Source of the DNA: Treponema sp. | GTDB lineage: Bacteria > Spirochaetota > Spirochaetia > Treponematales > Treponemataceae | NCBI GenBank assembly: GCA_016293005.1 | Contig: JAEDFA010000043.1 | Coordinates: 1 to 16,878 of the forward strand | Direction of reading: 5' to 3' | DNA length: 16,878 nt | Shown here: piece after piece, positions 14,244 through 16,878 of the stretch | Numbering within the stretch: position 1 is the stretch's first letter | How the letters are laid out: each line of letters begins with the position of its first letter | The notes under the pieces: model-generated | Told to the model about the DNA's origin: nothing | The model's input: only the letters and a program-made list of their open reading frames with translations | The model's database searches: none | Position numbers and translations under genes: made by a program

Positions 14244-15110
14244 TCAGATTTTTTCAACAGGAATCTGAATTTCTGACAACCACTGACTTTCATCATCTTT
14301 ATTCCAGACACCATCAATGTAACTTTCCCTTATTTCACCCGAAATTTTGTATCCGTTTTCTTCTATGTATTTAAGCAAAATTTCGTAGGATTCCGGGAAA
14401 AACCTGTAAGAGCCTTTGTGAAAAATACACGCCGCCTGAACTTCTGGCATTTTTTTGAATCTAAGACCGCCGGTTTCTTTTTTCTTTTCTGTTACAGCTT
14501 CACAAATTTCAACGCAAATATTTTCATCTTTGTAACACGGTTCAAGATAATTTGTAAAACAATATTCAGGAAGCGCACATTTGCAGGCAGATTTTTCCAT
14601 AAGCGAGCCCATTTTCGGCATCAAATCAAAAAGACAATCGTACGATTCAAGAGTGACTTTCATATATGCGACAGTCACTTCGGGAATAGTTTTTACAAGC
14701 ACTGGCGCTGAAAGAATTTTTGTATTTTTTGAAAGGTAATTTTCGACGATAGAAAGTTTTCCTGTTAATTCTGCAATTTTTGAGAGGAGCTCAGATTTTT
14801 TCTTTAGTAAAATAGAATGAGTGCTGTTTTCAATTTTATCGTTTTTATCTTTTCTGATTGAAGCAATTTCTTCGAGTGTAAAACCAGCCTGTTTTAATGC
14901 TGAAATCTGATGAATATCTGCCATCTGGGAAAGTTCATAATATCTGTAACCGTTTTCGTAATTTATATATGCCGGAAACAAAAGTTTCTGTTCTTCATAA
15001 AAACGCAAGGCTTTTACTGTAATATGATTCATCGCTGCGAACACACCTATTTTGTAAAGTGTACTTTTAATTTTTGGCTCACAGGCTTCATGTTTTTCTT
15101 TTAAATCCAT
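14244..15110 (-). CDS. MerR-family regulator with GyrI-like effector domain (BmrR type)
   Basis: In this 288-aa protein, residues about 18-87 form the MerR winged helix-turn-helix (YKIGVFAAMNHITVKALRFYEE, then GYRYYELSQMADIHQISALKQAGFTLEEI). Residues about 90-125 form the dimer coiled coil. Residues about 135-288 are a GyrI-like small-molecule-binding domain ending in ESYIDGVWNKDDESQWLSEIQIPV, as in BmrR. A 17-residue tail precedes the usual N-terminus. Such proteins bind hydrophobic or cationic compounds and activate promoters with overlong spacers. The matching operator lies upstream of the ABC ATPase (16809-16840) in the same transcription direction, so it should activate the exporter and, through read-through, itself. 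AGGAA lies 5 nt before the ATG. There is Cys enrichment (SACKCALPEYCF, about 174-185), which might reflect metal or redox input, though this is unproven. Confidence 0.85.
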   Translation of the reverse strand: MDLKEKHEACEPKIKSTLYKIGVFAAMNHITVKALRFYEEQKLLFPAYINYENGYRYYELSQMADIHQISALKQAGFTLEEIASIRKDKNDKIENSTHSILLKKKSELLSKIAELTGKLSIVENYLSKNTKILSAPVLVKTIPEVTVAYMKVTLESYDCLFDLMPKMGSLMEKSACKCALPEYCFTNYLEPCYKDENICVEICEAVTEKKKETGGLRFKKMPEVQAACIFHKGSYRFFPESYEILLKYIEENGYKISGEIRESYIDGVWNKDDESQWLSEIQIPVEKI

Positions 15111-15121
15111 AATTTTTCCTT

Positions 15122-15185
15122 ATGAATTTATTTCCGTAACTTTTAAGTGGGCTCTGATTCTTCTTAAGTTACGAAAATAATTCAT
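15122..15185 (-). repeat. Long inverted repeat in the merR leader
   Basis: The 21-nt arm at 15122-15142 and the 20-nt arm at 15166-15185 are near-perfect inverted copies around a 23-nt loop: 19 matched pairs, one mismatch and one bulged base. In the minus-sense RNA the mismatch becomes a U-G wobble, while in plus-sense RNA it is A-C, so the sense leader folds better. The 3' arm ends right at the merR ribosome site (AGGAA, 15120-15116). No T run follows, so it is not a terminator. It may control translation or mRNA stability, or be an operator dyad. Confidence 0.6.
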
Positions 15186-15215
15186 TAAATAACTCTCTTA
15201 AAGTATAAGATAAAT

Positions 15216-15245
15216 ATTATAAAAAAATTCAGTATTCGATGACAA
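15216..15245 (-). promoter_or_regulatory. Possible private promoter of merR
   Basis: On the minus strand, TTGTCA (15245-15240) is followed by an 18-bp spacer and TATAAT (15221-15216), between the permease stop and the leader hairpin. If used, the transcript would begin near 15209 and contain the whole hairpin in a leader of about 100 nt. Confidence 0.4.
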
Positions 15246-15257
15246 CAAATTGAATTG

Positions 15258-15986
15258 CTATTCCCAGCGGAATGTTTTTACGGCGATAAAACTGCATATC
15301 ACTGTAATTACTGATAAAATTATTATCGGTAAAAAAATTCCTTCATACTGCCCTGCCGACGCTGATTTTAAAAGATTTATACCAACACCGAGCGGAAGAA
15401 TATCAGAAACAACCTTGAGCCCTTTTGGAAATATTTCTGAAGGAATAGTTGCACCTGAAAAGAAAAGCATAGGAAAATAAACGGCACTCGTTACAATATT
15501 CATTGATTTTTCAGTTCTACACAAACTTGCTATCATCAGCCCAATTGAAAACATCAAAAGCATTGTTAAAATCCACAACAAAATATAAATAATCACATTT
15601 CCACTCATTCTATATCCAAAAAAAATTACTGCTGTAAATGTTAAAATCAAAGTTGAAATAACTGCCATGATAGCGCTTGCAATTGTATCGCATACTAAAA
15701 GTCGTGCTGGTGAACAAGGACTGCAATAAAGACGCCGTAAAATTCCGTGCGAACGAGATTCAACTATAGAAATCGGAATGCTCATAAATGCGCTGCAACA
15801 TATTCCGACTGTTGAAAGTGCGATATATGAACTCTGAGAAAAAGTTAATGTTCCCGCTTCTTTTGAGCCGGAAATCATCGAGATTAAAATAAAAACGACA
15901 AGCGGCATTAAAAGATTAAAAATAATTACATCAGGCGACCTGAAAAAAATTTTCTGTTCAACTTTATACATTTTAAAAAAATTCAT
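15258..15986 (-). CDS. ABC-2 type exporter permease
   Basis: This 242-aa inner-membrane protein has six hydrophobic segments in the ABC-2 layout. A cytoplasmic N-terminus (MNFFKMYKVEQKIFFRSP) precedes the first helix. The loop ESRSHGILRRLYCSPCSPARLL (about 82-103 in the frame counted from the upstream TTG) is the family's conserved element before the third helix. MLFFSGATIPSEIFPKGL near the C-terminus is the typical ABC-2 signature. It pairs with the ATPase upstream as a drug, antibiotic or lipid exporter. The ATG at 15986 is chosen over an in-frame TTG at 15998 because GGAG (15996-15993) sits 6 nt before the ATG. The gap to the ATPase is 70 nt and contains a hairpin. Confidence 0.87.
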   Translation of the reverse strand: MNFFKMYKVEQKIFFRSPDVIIFNLLMPLVVFILISMISGSKEAGTLTFSQSSYIALSTVGICCSAFMSIPISIVESRSHGILRRLYCSPCSPARLLVCDTIASAIMAVISTLILTFTAVIFFGYRMSGNVIIYILLWILTMLLMFSIGLMIASLCRTEKSMNIVTSAVYFPMLFFSGATIPSEIFPKGLKVVSDILPLGVGINLLKSASAGQYEGIFLPIIILSVITVICSFIAVKTFRWE

Positions 15987-16022
15987 TTTATACTCCAAAA
16001 AAAAATATAATGCAATTAGTAA

Positions 16023-16060
16023 ATAAAAACTTTAACGCTCTTTTCAGATAAAGTTTTTAT
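16023..16060 (-). repeat. Perfect 12-bp inverted repeat between exporter ATPase and permease
   Basis: ATAAAAACTTTA at 16023-16034 and TAAAGTTTTTAT at 16049-16060 are perfect inverted copies around a 14-nt loop. The ATPase stop codon (16059-16057) lies inside one arm. In the transcript the second arm itself supplies a U5 run. The stem is A+T-rich, so it would terminate weakly at best. It could tune the ATPase-to-permease ratio or protect the 3' end of an ATPase-only message. Confidence 0.4.
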
Positions 16061-16770
16061 TCCTCTGTCATAAAATAAAGATATGCCTTTTCAAGATTTT
16101 GTTTTCCAGAAGCATAGATAACTTCTTTAACTGTACCTTCGATGATTTTTTTTCCTGATTTTATAAGGCAAACTCTATCGCAAAGCGCTTCCGCTTCTTC
16201 CATATAATGTGTTGTAAGAAAAATTGTCAGCCCTTTCTCTTTCAGGTTTAAAAGTGTATTCCAGACTTCATGCCTGGAAACAACATCAAGACCAGTTGTA
16301 AGTTCATCAAGAAAAACAATTTCAGGATTTCCGATTAATGCAAGAATAACAGAAAGTTTCTGCCGCTCACCACCGGAAAGTTTTGAAACGAATGATTTTC
16401 GAAGAGAAATAAGATTAAACTGTTCAAGAAGATTTTCCCAGTCAGCAGGTTCTGAATAAAGCGACGAATATTCAAGGCACGCTTCTTCTACCGTAATATT
16501 TAACTGATATTGAGTATTCTGAAGCTGAACTCCAGTGCGTTCAAAAATTTTTTTACGATTTTTACATGCTTCCTGTCCAAAAAGCAATGCTTTTCCAGAA
16601 TCAGACTTTTTTAATCCGAGAATTAAGTCGATTGTCGTACTTTTTCCAGCGCCGTTGTGCCCAAGAAGCGCAAAAACTTCACCTTTTTTTACATCAAACG
16701 AAAGAGAATCAACAACTTTACGACCGCAAAAAGATTTAGTCAGATTTTCAATGCTTATGTAATTTTCCAT
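16057..16770 (-). CDS. ABC exporter ATP-binding protein
   Basis: This 237-aa ATPase is of the type paired with ABC-2 permeases (CcmA/DrrA/NatA-like). Motifs are Walker A GHNGAGKST (37-45), Q-loop in VQLQNTQ (81-87), signature LSGGE (131-135), Walker B IVFLDE (151-156) followed by LTTGLD where most relatives have PTxGLD, and switch H188 (TTHYMEEAE). It powers export by the permease that follows. The frame stays open to an ATG at 16818, but that codon lies inside the operator. The ATG at 16770 is preceded by GGAGG (16784-16780) and begins the usual MENYISIENLTKSF start, so it is chosen. Expression should depend on the MerR-type promoter just upstream. Confidence 0.88.
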   Translation of the reverse strand: MENYISIENLTKSFCGRKVVDSLSFDVKKGEVFALLGHNGAGKSTTIDLILGLKKSDSGKALLFGQEACKNRKKIFERTGVQLQNTQYQLNITVEEACLEYSSLYSEPADWENLLEQFNLISLRKSFVSKLSGGERQKLSVILALIGNPEIVFLDELTTGLDVVSRHEVWNTLLNLKEKGLTIFLTTHYMEEAEALCDRVCLIKSGKKIIEGTVKEVIYASGKQNLEKAYLYFMTEE

Positions 16771-16808
16771 AAAACAAAACCTCCAGTAATTTTTCTGTTC
16801 TATGAAAA

Positions 16809-16840
16809 ATTGTAACATCTCCCCTTAAGAGGAGAGTCAA
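16809..16840 (-). promoter_or_regulatory. MerR/BmrR-type operator-promoter of the ABC exporter
   Basis: On the minus strand, -35 TTGACT (16840-16835) and -10 TACAAT (16814-16809) are separated by 20 bp instead of 17. The spacer holds an 18-bp dyad centred at 16826/16827 (TCTCCTCTTAAGGGGAGA, one mismatched pair). Overlong spacers with a central dyad are the hallmark of promoters activated by MerR proteins, and the CTCC...GGAG arms resemble the known BmrR site. Transcription would start near 16802, leaving about 32 nt before the ATPase ATG. Confidence 0.8.
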
Positions 16841-16878
16841 GCAAAAATCATTAAAAATGTAAAAAAATCAATATTTTA

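Noticed and set aside
14418..15104. Plus-strand frames of 97 and 64 codons opposite merR
   Set aside because: They are Phe-rich complements of the Lys/Glu-rich regulator, without start signals.
16771..16818. Upstream ATG at 16818 for the exporter ATPase
   Set aside because: It lies inside the operator upstream of the predicted transcript start. The ATG at 16770 has GGAGG and the family's usual N-terminus.
1..16878. CRISPR array, tRNA, rRNA, insertion sequence or phage module
   Set aside because: No regularly spaced direct repeats, no cloverleaf with a CCA-type end, no transposase or integrase motifs, and no target-site duplications were seen.

Overview
The window is A+T-rich and gene-dense. 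The content fits a host-associated spirochaete of the Treponema type: several short lipoproteins with loosely conserved lipoboxes, a degenerate GGDEF/EAL protein, a PilZ protein, and a C-homopolymer tract in an intergenic region. The genus is an inference from style and content. There is no rRNA, tRNA or housekeeping marker in the window to prove it.

Layout. Positions 1-451 carry no convincing gene. They hold a good promoter, several GC-rich hairpins and a terminator-like hairpin with a T run, so they are either a small RNA locus or a dispersed repeat. Next comes a Rec-GGDEF-EAL protein (452-2125) with an intact EAL site and degenerate Rec and GGDEF parts. A three-gene polar amino-acid ABC importer follows (2323-4611: binding lipoprotein, permease, ATPase), coupled to an EamA-type exporter (4614-5564). 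A gene-free stretch with a C8A9 tract (5565-5912) precedes an envelope operon (5913-9413). That operon encodes an exported TPR protein, an HpnB/CrtQ-like membrane glycosyltransferase, a PlsC-like acyltransferase and a lipoprotein that looks like a circularly permuted NlpC/P60 (YiiX/LRAT-like) enzyme. A separately promoted lipoprotein (9491-10249) overlaps tail to tail with a GT2 glycosyltransferase on the minus strand (10204-11253).

A divergent promoter region (11254-11355) then fires rightwards into a one-TM small protein, a TrmR-like O-methyltransferase fused to a transglutaminase-like domain (11565-12755), and a small basic protein with a GGRPSK motif (12772-13227). The last third is on the minus strand: a PilZ-domain protein (13246-14112), a BmrR-type MerR regulator (14244-15110), and an ABC-2 exporter permease and ATPase (15258-16770). 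A textbook MerR-type operator/promoter lies upstream of the ATPase: -35 TTGACT, 20-bp spacer holding an 18-bp dyad, -10 TACAAT.

How the parts work together. The minus-strand genes look like a drug- or metabolite-responsive efflux module: the MerR/GyrI-like protein should sense a small molecule and remodel the overlong spacer to switch on the exporter and, by read-through, its own gene. The EAL and PilZ proteins are the likely degrading and receiving ends of c-di-GMP signalling, and their promoters share the 11-mer TGTGTTATAAT. The 5913-9413 operon probably builds or edits an acylated glycolipid or other envelope component. The most unusual points are the methyltransferase-transglutaminase fusion, two genes whose perfect TATAAT sits exactly 6 nt before the start codon (predicted leaderless mRNAs), and a long hairpin in the merR leader that is better paired in the sense RNA than in the antisense.
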